The notes: a model not told the origin generated them from the letters alone. Positions 26,912 through 37,316 are shown, counted from the first letter of the stretch. The stretch is DNA of 64,000 bases from Rhodobacterales bacterium (GCA_026400355.1 JAPLPE010000012.1:37420-101419); one strand, 5' to 3'. Numbers and translations are program-made.

Positions 26912-28148
26912 ATGAATAGATCGCGGCGGACATTTCTGGCGATCGTGACGGCGGCGGCCGTTGTCGGCGGGGTGATTTACGGGGTTGGCATGGACGGCCA
27001 GCTTTCCTTGCCCGGCGGGCTTGCGCTGCCCGGATCGACCCCCGTCGAAATCACTGTGGCCAGTTCGGTGACCAAGTCGAAATGGCTTGCCGAGGCCGTC
27101 GCGCGGTTCACCGAAGCCGATATCCGCACCGACTCGGGTCAGCGCATCACGATCACTACCTCGAGCGTCCTGTCGGGTGACTCGATGCTGCAAATCGCCG
27201 ACGGCTCCCTGCAACCCACGGTCTGGAGCCCCGGCGAAACCGCCTGGGTGGACCAGTTGAACGAACGCTGGAACCGCGCGCATCCGACAGCGATCACCTC
27301 GGCCGAATGCGCGCCCACCGTGCTGACCCCCGTTGGCCTTGCGATCTGGCAACCCATGGCCGAGGCACTGGGATGGCCCGACACACCGATCAGTTTGAAA
27401 AAGCTGATCGACCTTGCCAATGACCCCGAAGGCTGGGCCACCTAAGGCCACCCCGAATGGGGCCGCCTGCGCCTTGGCCACACCCATCCCCAGTATTCGA
27501 GCGCGGGCCGCCACCGTGCCAGACTTTGCCATTCCCTCGCCTGAAGTCTCCGAGGCGATCATCGATCAGTTCATGGCAACCAAGCGCAAGGCGACCGTCA
27601 TCCTTGTCCTTGACGTCTCAGGCAGCATGCAGGGCGAGCCGATCAATACAGCGACCCGGGCGACCGCGGCCTTTCTCGACCGGCTTGACCCGCGTGACAG
27701 GGTCGGCGTCCTGATGTTCAGCGACAAGGTCAACGAGGTTTCGGCCGTGCAGGAGGTTTCGGTGATCGGAGAACGGGCGCAATCCCAAGTGCTTGGCCTC
27801 ATCGCCGACGGTGGAACCAACATGAACGGCGCGGTCTGCCGCGCGACCGAGATTATTGACGAACAGATGCAGCCCGACCGCGAAGCAGGCGAAAACCGCC
27901 TTTACGGGATCGTCCTTCTCTCTGATGGAGAGGATACGGCGGGCGAAGTTTCGGAAACGCGGATGTTTCAGACCTGCCTGCGGACCGGCACCGAAGGCGA
28001 AGGCGCCCGCGTCTTTGCCATCGCCTTTGGCAATGGCGCCGATCAGGAGGTGCTGCAGCGCCTTACGCAAGAGACGCAAGGCACTCTCTTCACGGCAACC
28101 CCGGCCTCGATCGACGCGGCCTATCTGAAGATCTCGGCCGAACAGTGA
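26912..28148 (+). pseudogene. Substrate-binding plus VWA domain protein, disrupted
   Basis: The first open frame (26912-27445, 177 residues) has a membrane anchor or signal and the front half of a bacterial substrate-binding domain (ITVASSVTKSKWLAEAV..., LANDPEGWAT). It ends at a TAA, but the same frame continues past it with family-like sequence, GHPEWGRLRLGHTHPQYSSAG. Just after that, at about 27500, the reading switches to another frame that encodes PDFAIPSPEVSEAI and a von Willebrand A domain (VLDVSGSMQ, DGGTNMNGAV, LSDGEDT) up to 28148. Related proteins have a further 200 or so residues between these parts. So I read one nonsense change plus an internal deletion with frame change. The VWA part might still be made from an internal start. 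Confidence 0.7.
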
Positions 28149-28149
28149 C

Positions 28150-28995
28150 ATGACGACAGGAATGGCCGCAACATCGCCCTCGGTTGTCCGGGCCCGTTTC
28201 CGCGCCGCTCGGACCGAGGCGGCCCTGACCGGGACCGGCACGGCCCTGATCGGTGCAGGTGTGGGCCTTGCCGCGCTTCTGACCTGGCTGGCAGAGGGGC
28301 GCGGCATGCTTCAGCCCGAGACTTGGCCACTCGCGCTCGGTGGCGGCGCAGTGGTTCTGGCCATCAAGGCCGCGCTCGATCTGCTTGACCGTGACGATGA
28401 TGCAGACCTCTGGCGCCATGTGCTGACCCAGGCCTTTGGTGACGACATGCGCAGTGACGGCGACGTTGCCCGTCAGGCGCGTCTGGCCATCGAATTCCGC
28501 ACAAGACTTGCCGCAGCCGAGGCAAAGGCGGGCCGCACCGCGCGCCATTCGGTCAACCTCCTGATGCTGCGCATTGACCATTTCATGGATTGCATCGTTG
28601 ATCTTGCCCGTCAGACCGCCATCGAACGCGGCGAGTCGCGGTTCCAGACCGGCCTGTCCTCGCGGAGCGGCCAGCGCCTAAGCCAGATCGAATCACAGGT
28701 CACCACCGCGCACGACCCCGCCCATGCGCGGCGGCTGCAGGACGCCGCCAACGGGCTGTCATCCCATGTACGAGCCGTGGACGGTCTCGCCCGGCGTGTG
28801 GAAGACAGTTACCTGCGGCTGGAACGGGCAGTCGCGGCACTGGGGGCGGTCACATCGGAAATCATCCTTGACCTGTCCCGTGGCCGGACCGTGCCCCAAG
28901 CCGGGGCTCTGGACGCGCAAATCGCGGGGGAAATCCTGCGCATCCGGTCAGAACTGCATGAAGGTGTATCGGCCCTGGCGCCGCCCTTGCCTTGA
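28150..28995 (+). CDS. Membrane protein of unknown function
   Basis: A 281-residue protein with two hydrophobic segments near the N-terminus (about residues 25-46 and 58-78) and a long, charged, mostly helical cytoplasmic part rich in Arg, Ala and Glu. It starts one base after the stop of the VWA frame, so it was probably expressed with it. A second in-frame ATG lies at 28162. I do not recognise a family. The helical tail suggests a partner-binding or scaffolding role with the VWA protein, which is inference. Confidence 0.7.
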   Translation: MTTGMAATSPSVVRARFRAARTEAALTGTGTALIGAGVGLAALLTWLAEGRGMLQPETWPLALGGGAVVLAIKAALDLLDRDDDADLWRHVLTQAFGDDMRSDGDVARQARLAIEFRTRLAAAEAKAGRTARHSVNLLMLRIDHFMDCIVDLARQTAIERGESRFQTGLSSRSGQRLSQIESQVTTAHDPAHARRLQDAANGLSSHVRAVDGLARRVEDSYLRLERAVAALGAVTSEIILDLSRGRTVPQAGALDAQIAGEILRIRSELHEGVSALAPPLP

Positions 28996-29000
28996 GCGGG

Positions 29001-29342
29001 TCAGACCTGCTCGACGGCGACCTTGTTTGTGTAGAACGCCAGATAGCCCGCAATCGCCTCGACCCCCGCCTTGGGTGTCTCATAGGACCATGCGGCATCC
29101 CGGATCGTACCGCTTTCGCCGACGATGGAGTAATAGCTTGCCTCGCCCTTGTAGGGGCAGGTGGAATGGGTTGCGCTCCGGTCCATGAATGCCATGGCAA
29201 GGTCTTCCCTCGGAAAATAGATCACCGGGGGATAGTGCCCTTCGATCAGTTCCAGCGCCCTGCTCGTCTCACCGATGACCGCCCCTCCGGCGCGGATGAC
29301 CCAGTCACCTTCGGCTGGTCTGATCGTGATATGGTCGGCCAT
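29001..29342 (-). CDS. DUF427 family protein
   Basis: A 113-residue protein with the DUF427 pattern: [20 protein letters not shown], the [16 protein letters not shown] block and [22 protein letters not shown] near the end. I chose the ATG at 29342-29340 because a GGGGGA ribosome site lies seven bases upstream. The function of the family is not established. It is convergent with the preceding gene and follows the Xaa-Pro aminopeptidase gene, whose end lies just upstream on the same strand. Confidence 0.85.
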   Translation of the reverse strand: MADHITIRPAEGDWVIRAGGAVIGETSRALELIEGHYPPVIYFPREDLAMAFMDRSATHSTCPYKGEASYYSIVGESGTIRDAAWSYETPKAGVEAIAGYLAFYTNKVAVEQV

Positions 29343-29398
29343 CTGCATCCCCCGTCCCGCTGCAAGCGCGGATACCCTGCGCCTGCGCCGGGGCCTTG

Positions 29399-31201
29399 TC
29401 AAAGGGGCGCTGTCGCTGAAATGAGCCATTCGCGGGCCGTCCCCTCCACACGCGGGCCGATCCGGACCAGCACCTCGGCATGGTAGCCGTCGATCCAGTC
29501 CCGCTCGGCCTGTGACAGCAGCGACGGGTCGATCAGGCGGCGGTCAAACGGAACCCAGGTCAGCGTCTCGAACCCCAGCATCTGGCGATGGGCGTCTCCT
29601 CCCGGCAGGGCGAGGGCAGGGGTCACGACGATCAGATTCTCGATACGGATGCCGAATGCGCCTTCGCGGTAGTAACCCGGTTCATTCGACAGGATCATGC
29701 CGGGCTCCAGCGCCACATCCGATATCCGCGAAATCCGCTGCGGCCCTTCATGCACCGACAGATAGACCCCCACGCCATGCCCCGTCCCGTGGTCATAGTC
29801 GAGGCCGGCGGTCCAGAGCGGAAACCGCGCCAGTGCATCCAGATGCTGCCCCGCGACCCCCTTGGGGAACCGCGCCCGGCTGATCGCGACCATCCCTTGC
29901 AGAACGCGGGTATAGCAGGCCACCGCATCGGCTGGCGGCGCGCCTACCGTAACCGTGCGGGTAATGTCGGTCGTACCGTCCAGATATTGACCGCCCGAGT
30001 CGACCAAGAGCAACTCGCCCGCGTTCACCGGGCGGTTGGATTCCTCGCTCACCCGGTAATGCACGATGGCTCCATGCGGGCCTGCGCCGGAAATCGTCTC
30101 GAAACTGATGTCGAGCAATGCGTTGGTCGCCCGACGGAACCCTTCCAAGGACCGCACCACGTCAATCTCGGTCAGCGCTCCCTTGGGCGCTTCGGCATCA
30201 AGCCAGGCCAGAAAGTTCACCATCGCCGCCGCATCCCGCAGATGGGCGGTGCGGGTGCCTGCGATCTCGGTCGCGTTCTTGCGCGCCTTGGGCAGCAGGC
30301 AGGGGTCAGCATCGCGGGCCAGAGCCACACCGGCCCCGGCAAGGACAGTGCGCACCTTCTCGGGCAGTGATTTCGGATCAATCCGCACCGGCCCGGTCAG
30401 ATCCGGCAGACGGCCCAGAAAATCTGCCTCGTCATGGACCGTCACGGCAGGGCCAAGATGATCGTGCAGATCAGCTACCTTGCCTTCTCGGCAGTAAAGC
30501 TCGCAGGTCGCATCATCAAACAGGATCGCAAAGGCCTGCGGCACCGGATTCCGTTCGGTATCCCGCCCCCGGATGTTCAGAAGCCACGCGATGCTGTCCG
30601 GCAGCGTCAGGATCGCGGCCGTCTGTCCCGCCTTGCGCATGGCATCGGCCAGCCGTGCGCGCTTGCCCTCGTGGGATTCGCCCGCGTGTTCCAGCGGATA
30701 GGCCGTGAAGCAGCCCATCGGCGGGGCAGGGCGGTCAGTCCAGATCCGATCGATCAGGTTCTCGCCGGGCCGCAGGGTGATCCCCTTGTTCGACAACTTT
30801 GCCGTCAGCCCCTCGATCTCCTCGACCGAATGCAGCCAGGGGTCAAAGCCGACCACCGTCCCCTCAGCCAGATGCTCGATCAGCCAGTCCGCCAGCTTCA
30901 CTTCGGGCCAGTGGACCGGGGTGAACACTTCGGCCACCTGCGCACCCACCTGCACGCGATACCGACCGTCGATGAACACGCCGGCCAAAGACGGCGTCAC
31001 CGCACAGAACCCCGCCGACCCCGTAAACCCGGTCAGCCAGGCCAGCCGTTCATCCGACGGAGCCACATATTCACCCTGATAGGCGTCACTCCGCGGTACC
31101 AGCACGGCATCCAATCCCGCCCGCGCCATCTCCTCCCGGAGTAGTCCAAGCCGCGGCGGCCCCTGTTCGGGACGCGAAGCCACATCGAATGTCTGGAACA
31201 T
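29399..31201 (-). CDS. pepP: Xaa-Pro aminopeptidase (M24 family)
   Basis: A 600-residue aminopeptidase P of the long, eukaryote-like type, a cytoplasmic enzyme that removes an N-terminal residue before proline. There are two creatinase-like N-terminal domains (about residues 1-310) and a C-terminal pita-bread domain. The two-metal site is visible as two Asp in [20 protein letters not shown], His in [13 protein letters not shown], and Glu in [20 protein letters not shown]. The gene is preceded on its strand by cobT. Confidence 0.93.
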   Translation of the reverse strand: MFQTFDVASRPEQGPPRLGLLREEMARAGLDAVLVPRSDAYQGEYVAPSDERLAWLTGFTGSAGFCAVTPSLAGVFIDGRYRVQVGAQVAEVFTPVHWPEVKLADWLIEHLAEGTVVGFDPWLHSVEEIEGLTAKLSNKGITLRPGENLIDRIWTDRPAPPMGCFTAYPLEHAGESHEGKRARLADAMRKAGQTAAILTLPDSIAWLLNIRGRDTERNPVPQAFAILFDDATCELYCREGKVADLHDHLGPAVTVHDEADFLGRLPDLTGPVRIDPKSLPEKVRTVLAGAGVALARDADPCLLPKARKNATEIAGTRTAHLRDAAAMVNFLAWLDAEAPKGALTEIDVVRSLEGFRRATNALLDISFETISGAGPHGAIVHYRVSEESNRPVNAGELLLVDSGGQYLDGTTDITRTVTVGAPPADAVACYTRVLQGMVAISRARFPKGVAGQHLDALARFPLWTAGLDYDHGTGHGVGVYLSVHEGPQRISRISDVALEPGMILSNEPGYYREGAFGIRIENLIVVTPALALPGGDAHRQMLGFETLTWVPFDRRLIDPSLLSQAERDWIDGYHAEVLVRIGPRVEGTAREWLISATAPL

Positions 31202-31246
31202 GGGCAGTCCTTTCTGCAGTCACCCCCGCAGTCCGGGGCGAAGACC

Positions 31247-33127
31247 CTAGCGCATCACCTTGTTCATTCCGAGCATCCGGGCCCGTTTGCGCGGGTCGGT
31301 GTCGAACAGGGCGGCGAGTTGTTCGGTCATGGCCCCGGCGAGTTGTTCGACATCGGTGATCGTGACGGCGCGGTCATAATACCGGGTCACATCATGGCCG
31401 ATGCCGATCGCGATCAGCTCCACGGCCTTGCGCTTTTCCACCATGGCGATCACGTCGCGCAGATGTTTTTCAAGGTAATTCGCGGGGTTGACGGACAGGG
31501 TGCTGTCATCCACCGGCGCCCCGTCCGAAATCACCATCAGGACCTTGCGTTGTTCGGGCCTGTTCACCATCCGGCGGTGCGCCCATTCCAGCGCCTCGCC
31601 GTCGATGTTTTCCTTCAGCAGCCCCTCTTTCATCATCAGCCCAAGGTTCTCGCGCGTGCGCCGCCAGGGCGCGTCGGCGGATTTGTAGATGATGTGGCGC
31701 AGGTCGTTCAGACGGCCGGGCTGGGCCGGGCGGCCTTCGCCCAGCCATTTCTCGCGGCTCATCCCGCCTTTCCAGGCGCGGGTGGTGAACCCCAGAATCT
31801 CGACCTTGACCGCACAGCGTTCCAGAGTCCGCGCCAGAACATCCGCACAGATCGCCGCAATCGAAATCGGCCGTCCCCGCATTGAGCCTGAATTGTCGAG
31901 CAAGAGCGTCACGCAGGTATCGCGGAATTCGGTATCCTTCTCGACCTTGAAGGACAAAGGCGTCGTCGGGTTGGCCACGACACGCGCCAGACGGCCGGCG
32001 TCAAGGATGCCTTCCTCGCGGTCAAACTCCCACGACCGCGACTGCTGCGCCTGAAGCCGCCGTTGCAGCTTGTTGGCCAGCCGCGACACAGCACCCTTAA
32101 GTGGCTCAAGCTGCTGATCCAGATAGGCCCGCAGGCGTTCCAGCTCTGCCGGTTCGGCAAGTTGCTCTGCCGGGATTTCCTCGTCGAAATCGGTCTTGTA
32201 AACCTTGTAGTTCGGGTCGGCCGCCGAATAGGGCGCAGGGGAGGGTGGCTCGTGCGGGGCCTCGCCGTCAGGCATCTCGGTTTCTTCGGACTGCTCGGCA
32301 TCCGCATCGGCATCCATTGATACCTGCGCCTGCGACGCGTCCTGTTCATCGTCCTGCGCCTGCTCGGGGCTCGCCTCGGCATCGTCGCTGTCGCTCTGAT
32401 CCTCGCCCTGGCTGTCGGGATCATCCTGATCGTCCGACCCTTCCTCGGCCTCGTTCTCCTGATCCTCGTCCGCCTGATCGGGATCGTCGCCCAGTTGGTC
32501 GCCATAGCCCAGATCCTGAATCAGCGACCGGGCGAATTTGGCGAACGTCTTCTGGTCCGACAGGACCTCTTGAATGTCATCCAGCCGGCTGCCTGCCTGA
32601 TTTTCGATGAACCCGCGCCAGAGGTTCATGACATTGTCCGCCCCTGCAGGCAGATCGCGCCCCGTGGCCAGATGCCGGATCAGATACCCCGCCGCCACCG
32701 ACAGCGGTGCATCCGCGGCCGTTCGGATCTGGTCATAGCCCTTGCGCCGTGCGTCCGATCCGATCTTGGCGTCGATGTTGCCCGCCGTCCCCGGCATGTG
32801 GACCGCGCCCACCGCCTCGACCCGGGCCGTTTCCATCGCGTCATAGATATCCCGCGCCATGGCGCCCTGCGGCATGTAACGGGCGGCCACCTTGGGATCG
32901 TGGAACTTGTGGCGCAGCGCAAAAGCATCGGCCGTCCCGCGCGCCAGAAGCACTTCGTCCCGCGTCATCCGGCGGCTGATCTGCGGCAGGCGCACGGAGT
33001 CAGCCGTCAGGCCCGGCGGATCGACCGAGAAACTGACCGTCAGGTCAGGGTCATCGGCCATGACCTTGGTCGCCTCGGCGAGGGCCTTCTTGAACGGGTC
33101 TGCAGGGTTGTCGGATGGCTTGATCAT
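31247..33127 (-). CDS. cobT: Cobaltochelatase subunit CobT
   Basis: A 626-residue subunit of the aerobic (CobNST) cobaltochelatase, which inserts cobalt into hydrogenobyrinate diamide during cobalamin synthesis. The order is a helical N-terminal region, a very acidic stretch rich in Asp, Glu and Gln (about residues 210-310), and a C-terminal VWA domain with a metal site [15 protein letters not shown] and [11 protein letters not shown]. The start is the ATG at 33127-33125. CobS lies 1.2 kb upstream on the same strand with an opposite gene and a repeat between them. CobN is not in the window. Confidence 0.95.
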   Translation of the reverse strand: MIKPSDNPADPFKKALAEATKVMADDPDLTVSFSVDPPGLTADSVRLPQISRRMTRDEVLLARGTADAFALRHKFHDPKVAARYMPQGAMARDIYDAMETARVEAVGAVHMPGTAGNIDAKIGSDARRKGYDQIRTAADAPLSVAAGYLIRHLATGRDLPAGADNVMNLWRGFIENQAGSRLDDIQEVLSDQKTFAKFARSLIQDLGYGDQLGDDPDQADEDQENEAEEGSDDQDDPDSQGEDQSDSDDAEASPEQAQDDEQDASQAQVSMDADADAEQSEETEMPDGEAPHEPPSPAPYSAADPNYKVYKTDFDEEIPAEQLAEPAELERLRAYLDQQLEPLKGAVSRLANKLQRRLQAQQSRSWEFDREEGILDAGRLARVVANPTTPLSFKVEKDTEFRDTCVTLLLDNSGSMRGRPISIAAICADVLARTLERCAVKVEILGFTTRAWKGGMSREKWLGEGRPAQPGRLNDLRHIIYKSADAPWRRTRENLGLMMKEGLLKENIDGEALEWAHRRMVNRPEQRKVLMVISDGAPVDDSTLSVNPANYLEKHLRDVIAMVEKRKAVELIAIGIGHDVTRYYDRAVTITDVEQLAGAMTEQLAALFDTDPRKRARMLGMNKVMR

Positions 33128-33330
33128 GGGGCCAGATAAATCACCCGAGGCCTCTGGGAGCAAGGGCTGCAGGCCCTTTGGTCATCGGAAATTGCTGTGC
33201 GACAACGGTTGGTGACACGCAGGATCAAAGACCTGCTGTGCATTGGTGCACCGTCCATTCCCTTGTCCTGCGCCCGCTTCGCCCCATCTACGCTCATCAT
33301 TACGCAACTCAGGCTTGAACGGAGCTTAAC

Positions 33331-33918
33331 ATGTCCAAACCCAAGATCGCTCTCATCATCAGTTCGACCCGCGCCACCCGCTTTGCCGATATTCCGACAA
33401 AGTGGATCAAGGCGCAGGCCGATGCCCATGGCGCGCTTGATACCGAAATCGTCGATCTGCGCGATTTCAACCTGCCCTTCTTCAACGAGATGGCCTCGAA
33501 CGCCTGGGTGCCGAGCCAGAGCCCCGAAGCCGTGGCGTGGCAAGAAAAGATCGCAGGTTTTGACGGCTACATCTTCGTTCTGGCCGAATACAACCGTTCG
33601 ATCACGGCCGCACTCAAGAACGCGCTTGATCAGGCCTATGTGGAATGGGCGCACAAGCCCTTTGGTGCCATCTCCTATGGTTCGATGGGCGGCGCCAATG
33701 CGCTGGGCCACCTGCAAAACATCGGTGTCGAACTTCAGATGGTCCCGGTGCGCAACAACGTCCGCATCGGTGGGTCGGATTTCTTCCGGGTGCATCCGGG
33801 CTTTGGCGGGTCGGGCAATCTGGGCGACCTCGAAGCCGTGATCGCACCGTCGGCCAAGGCAATGCTGGACGACGTGACCTGGTGGGCCAAGGCCACGATG
33901 GCAGCCCGCGCGGTGTGA
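33331..33918 (+). CDS. NADPH-dependent FMN reductase family protein
   Basis: A 195-residue flavodoxin-like protein. The FMN phosphate loop is ISSTRATRFADIPTKW near the N-terminus, and FVLAEYNRSITAALKNALDQAY and SYGSMGGANALGHLQ match the flavin-contact blocks of this family. GGAG precedes the ATG. It probably reduces FMN or a quinone with NADPH. It is oriented opposite to cobS and cobT, between which it lies. Confidence 0.9.
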   Translation: MSKPKIALIISSTRATRFADIPTKWIKAQADAHGALDTEIVDLRDFNLPFFNEMASNAWVPSQSPEAVAWQEKIAGFDGYIFVLAEYNRSITAALKNALDQAYVEWAHKPFGAISYGSMGGANALGHLQNIGVELQMVPVRNNVRIGGSDFFRVHPGFGGSGNLGDLEAVIAPSAKAMLDDVTWWAKATMAARAV

Positions 33919-33953
33919 TGGAGCAGGGGGCGGCGAACCCACCTTCGCCGACC

Positions 33954-34170
33954 TGACCAAGGCCATCGCCTTGGTCACACGACCAAAGTGAAGCTTTCCG
34001 CCCGGGACGCCTTTGCGTTCCGGGCAGCGACTGCCCCCGGGCAGGCAGGCGCTCCGCGCCCGCCGGGGCAGACGCCGCCCACTGGCGGGGTGTGCTGACC
34101 GGGTCAGGCGGAAATGCCGGACGTGAGCGGGGCCGTGGATCCACTGGAGCCCCGGCTGATCCCGCTCAGT
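33954..34170 (-). repeat. Dispersed intergenic repeat, copy A
   Basis: One of three copies of a 190-220 bp element (others at 51077-51268 and 56708-56927, both on +). Read on the minus strand it begins near 34170 with CTGAGCGGGA, continues with GGGGCTCCAGTGGA and CCCCGCTCAC, and ends at 33954 with an almost perfect palindrome whose arms are GACCAAGGC and GCCTTGGTC. Shared with the other copies just before that palindrome is GGCGTCC followed by GGAAAG. The middle part is the most diverged of the three. It fills the space after the FMN reductase gene. Confidence 0.7.
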
Positions 34171-34208
34171 GACGCCAAGTCTGTTCTTCCCCATGACCCA
34201 AACAAGAA

Positions 34209-34234
34209 GACCGGGCCATCGCCCGGTCTTTTTT
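34209..34234 (+). terminator. Rho-independent terminator
   Basis: GACCGGGC pairs perfectly with GCCCGGTC around a CATC loop and is followed by six T. This is the clearest intrinsic terminator in the window. It points along + some 290 bp after the FMN reductase gene, just past repeat copy A, so it may end that message or a short RNA that covers the repeat. Confidence 0.85.
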
Positions 34235-34272
34235 CTTCGTAGGGTCTGTGCCCGCTCGCATTGCCGCTCGGT

Positions 34273-34298
34273 GTAGGGCGGTGTTCGCCCCGCCACCC
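34273..34298 (-). terminator. GC-rich hairpin after cobS
   Basis: The + strand reads GTAGGGCGGTGTTCGCCCCGCC; GGCGG pairs with CCGCC. It lies 10 bp after the cobS stop on the minus strand. The same GGGCGGG/CCCGCCC type of hairpin occurs at the ends of other genes in the window (51031, 51317, 56633). Confidence 0.5.
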
Positions 34299-34307
34299 CC
34301 TCCAGCC

Positions 34308-35294
34308 TCACCGCATCGCCATGCTGGCAGCGCTTTCCGGCAACTCTTCCGCAAAGCACCGCTGATAGAACTCCGCCACCGTCTGCCGCTCAAGCTCATC
34401 GCACTTGTTCAGGAAAGACAGGCGGAACGCATAGCCCACATTGCGGAAGATCTCGGCGTTCTGCGCCCAGTTGATGACCGTCCGCGGGCTCATCACCGTT
34501 GACAGATCGCCGTTCATGAACGCCGTCCGGGTCAGATCGGCAACGGTGACCATCTGGCCCACCGTCTTGCGGCCCTTTTCGGTGTTGTAATGCGGGTTCT
34601 TGGCCAGAACGATCGCCGCCTCGGCATCGTGGCTCAGATAGTTCAGCGTCGCCACAAGGGACCAGCGGTCCATCTGCGCCTGGTTGATCTGCTGGGTGCC
34701 GTGATAAAGACCCGTCGTATCCCCCAGACCGACCGTGTTCGCCGTTGCGAACAGGCGGAAATAGGGGTTCGGCGTGATGATCTCGTTCTGATCCATCAGC
34801 GTCAGCTTGCCATCATGCTCCAGCACGCGCTGGATAACGAACATCACGTCAGCCCGGCCCGCGTCGTACTCGTCAAATACAATCGCCACAGGATTGCGCA
34901 GCGACCACGGCAGGATGCCCTCGTGGAACTCGGTCACCTGCATCCCGTCGCGCAGCTTGATCGCATCCTTGCCGATCAGGTCGATCCGGCTGATGTGGCT
35001 GTCAAGGTTGACCCGCACGGTAGGCCAGTTCAGACGCGCCGCGACCTGTTCGATATGGGTCGATTTACCTGTGCCGTGATATCCTTGGATCATCACACGC
35101 CGATTGTAGGCAAAGCCAGCCAGAATCGCGAGCGTCGTATCTGGGTCGAACTTGTAGGTCGGGTCGATGTCGGGAACGCGGTCGCCCCGGTTTGGAAAGC
35201 CTTTCACGCGCATGTCCGTGTCGATCCCGAACACATCGCGGACCGAGATGTCTTCGGTCGGTTTCGAGGTCGTGTCGTTGATCCGGTCAGCCAT
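34308..35294 (-). CDS. cobS: Cobaltochelatase subunit CobS
   Basis: A 328-residue AAA+ ATPase subunit of the CobNST cobaltochelatase. Walker A is [18 protein letters not shown] and Walker B is [15 protein letters not shown]; sensor 1 lies in [13 protein letters not shown]. The ATPase drives cobalt insertion together with CobT. Length and motifs are normal. It is divergent from the ECF sigma gene, sharing about 155 bp of upstream DNA with it. Confidence 0.95.
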   Translation of the reverse strand: MADRINDTTSKPTEDISVRDVFGIDTDMRVKGFPNRGDRVPDIDPTYKFDPDTTLAILAGFAYNRRVMIQGYHGTGKSTHIEQVAARLNWPTVRVNLDSHISRIDLIGKDAIKLRDGMQVTEFHEGILPWSLRNPVAIVFDEYDAGRADVMFVIQRVLEHDGKLTLMDQNEIITPNPYFRLFATANTVGLGDTTGLYHGTQQINQAQMDRWSLVATLNYLSHDAEAAIVLAKNPHYNTEKGRKTVGQMVTVADLTRTAFMNGDLSTVMSPRTVINWAQNAEIFRNVGYAFRLSFLNKCDELERQTVAEFYQRCFAEELPESAASMAMR

Positions 35295-35449
35295 GTCGTG
35301 TCCTCATGTCCAGCTTGCCACCAATGGCCTATCTCGTTTGGAGGTTCAAGGGCGGGAGGGGCCGCAAGATGGCTTCGGACTGCGGCCAAAGGTTGCCTTT
35401 CCCGGCTAAAGGCGCAGATTGCCGGAAGATCTTTCAAAGGCCCCGCCCG

Positions 35450-35992
35450 ATGACCACCCCGCCCGAGCTGGAAGCGATGATCGCCCGGATGGCCCTGGGC
35501 GACAGGACAGCCTTTGCCGCGCTTTATGCAGCGACATCGGCGAAACTATTCGGCATCTGCATGCGTGTCTTGGACAACCGGTCCGAGTCCGAGGACGCAC
35601 TGCAGGAGGTTTTCGTGAAGCTGTGGCACAGCGCGGAGCGCTATCAGGTCAACGGGCTCTCGCCCATGACATGGATGATCACCGTGGCCCGCAATCACGC
35701 CATCGACCGCCTCCGCGCCCGCCGCGCGGCCCCCGGCGACATGGACGAACTTGCCGAACTTGCCGACCTCACCCCCGGCCCCGAGGCGCAGCTGATTGCA
35801 GCCTCCGAACGCGGCCGCATTGCGCGTTGCCTTGGCACCCTTGAACCTGACCGCGCCGATGCCATTCGCCGCGCCTATCTCGACGGCGAAACCTATGCTG
35901 ATCTCGCCTACCGCTACGCTGTGCCGCTGAACACGATCCGGACTTCGTTGCGGCGCAGCCTTCTCAAACTGCGGGAGTGCATGTCATCATGA
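35450..35992 (+). CDS. ECF-type RNA polymerase sigma factor
   Basis: A 180-residue sigma-70 family factor of the extracytoplasmic-function group. Region 2 is ALYAATSAKLFGICMRVLDNRSESEDALQEVFVKLWHSA with the usual SPMTWMITVARNHAIDRLR. Region 4 is the C-terminal RIARCLGTLEPDRADAIRRAYLDG..YADLAYRYAVPLNTIRTSLRR. The ATG 35450 is chosen over an open frame that begins at 35306 because it gives the family start. The stop overlaps the anti-sigma ATG (ATGA), which is the usual coupling of a sigma factor to its inhibitor. Confidence 0.93.
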   Translation: MTTPPELEAMIARMALGDRTAFAALYAATSAKLFGICMRVLDNRSESEDALQEVFVKLWHSAERYQVNGLSPMTWMITVARNHAIDRLRARRAAPGDMDELAELADLTPGPEAQLIAASERGRIARCLGTLEPDRADAIRRAYLDGETYADLAYRYAVPLNTIRTSLRRSLLKLRECMSS

Positions 35993-36678
35993 CAACCGAT
36001 CCCGACCGCGACGACGACCCGGCACTCGCCGCCGAATACGCCGTCGGTCTTCTGTCCGAGGCCGAAACCCGCGCGTTCGAGTCCCGCCTCGCCGTGGACC
36101 CTGAATTCCGCGCGATGGTCGCCGTCTGGACCGAAGACCTCGTCACCCTGACCGATGGCATCGCACCCGTGACCCCGCCGAAATCCGTCCAGCTTGCCAT
36201 CGAACAGCGCCTCTTCCCCGAAGCGCGGCAAAGCTGGGTCCGCCGTCTGGGCCTTATCCCCTCGCTCATTGGCGGCCTTGTCGCCGCGCTTCTGGTTGTC
36301 TGGGCCACCCAGCAGGGCATTCTCGGCACCGACCCCGCCCTTGGCCCCAACTACCGCGCCGAAATCGCGGCTCAGGATCAAAGCCTTGTCGTCCAGGCCA
36401 CCTACAGCGCCGCCAGCGGCGTGATCGAGGTCGACCGTACCGCGGGCGAGCAACGGGCCGGCCGCGTCCTTGAACTCTGGCTCATCGCCGGGGAAAACCC
36501 GCCGGTCTCACTGGGCCTGCTCGACATCGGCCGCCGTACAACCGTCGTCGTCCCCGCCGCTCTCATGGCGTCACTCGACGGGGGCGTGCTGGCCATCAGC
36601 GACGAACCCCCGGGCGGATCACCTGCCGGCGCACCCACGGGTGATGTCCTCGCCGTCGGGTCGCTCACGGCGCTTTGA
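35989..36678 (+). CDS. Anti-sigma factor, RskA-like
   Basis: A 229-residue membrane protein with a cytoplasmic N-terminal domain (about residues 1-85), one membrane helix (about 92-110) and an external RskA-type C-terminal domain with LELWLIAGENPPVSLGLLD. It contains no HxxxCxxC zinc motif, so it is not a ZAS-type inhibitor. Coupling to the sigma gene by ATGA overlap indicates that it holds that sigma factor inactive until released. The signal is unknown. Confidence 0.88.
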   Translation: MTTDPDRDDDPALAAEYAVGLLSEAETRAFESRLAVDPEFRAMVAVWTEDLVTLTDGIAPVTPPKSVQLAIEQRLFPEARQSWVRRLGLIPSLIGGLVAALLVVWATQQGILGTDPALGPNYRAEIAAQDQSLVVQATYSAASGVIEVDRTAGEQRAGRVLELWLIAGENPPVSLGLLDIGRRTTVVVPAALMASLDGGVLAISDEPPGGSPAGAPTGDVLAVGSLTAL

Positions 36679-36785
36679 CGCAGGCAGAACCGGAAACAGT
36701 CCGTTTCACCCTGCAGGGCGCCCCGCCACAGCATCGCCATGCTAGGATGAAACAAGAAGCAACGAGTCAGCGTACAGGGGAAGTG

Positions 36786-37316
36786 ATGAGCGCCAAACTC
36801 TGGCGTCAAATCGGTTTGTCGGAGGGCGAAAAACGCCTTCTGCTTGCCTATGTGTCAGTCTCGCTGTTCGGCGCGCTGCTGGCCTTCTGCGTCGTCATGC
36901 GGCTGGGCTATGGCGGCATCATGTTTCGCCCGATGACCGGCTACGAGTTGTGGACCTGCATCGCAGGCGCCGCCGGCGCCGGAACAGGGCTCTTCCTCTC
37001 CCGTCACCACTTCGGTCTGCCCGGCATCGCCGGTATCGGACGTGCCTTTGGCGGGATGCTGATGGTCTGCTTCTCGGGTTCGCTCATCGCAGGCACCCTG
37101 GCCTTGCCGCTTTACGGCACGATGTTCGGCCCCTTCAGCCTTGGCGTGCTACTCGCCAGCTCGCCGCTTCTGGCGCTCCTCTGGATCGCCAACCTCTACG
37201 TTGCCCACAAGATGATGGGACACTGGCGGGCCGAGCGGGACAGTATCTTCCACGCACAGATCACCCCGACGCCCCTTCCCATGACCCGCCCCGGCCGGAT
37301 CACTCCTCGTCCTTGA
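36786..37316 (+). CDS. Membrane protein of unknown function
   Basis: A 176-residue protein with four or five predicted membrane helices (LLLAYVSVSLFGALLAF, then three or four more up to about residue 150) and a short hydrophilic tail. The ATG at 36786 has AGGGGA upstream; the open frame begins earlier at 36675 without supporting features. It follows the sigma/anti-sigma pair in the same direction and could belong to that regulon. Its 3' end overlaps the J-domain gene by 17 bp on the other strand. Function not recognised. Confidence 0.75.
   Translation: MSAKLWRQIGLSEGEKRLLLAYVSVSLFGALLAFCVVMRLGYGGIMFRPMTGYELWTCIAGAAGAGTGLFLSRHHFGLPGIAGIGRAFGGMLMVCFSGSLIAGTLALPLYGTMFGPFSLGVLLASSPLLALLWIANLYVAHKMMGHWRAERDSIFHAQITPTPLPMTRPGRITPRP

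Noticed and set aside
24514..26913. A 799-codon open frame on - opposite both DUF917 genes
   Set aside because: Both DUF917 genes carry conserved motifs. The opposite frame repeats itself only because it mirrors the two paralogues.
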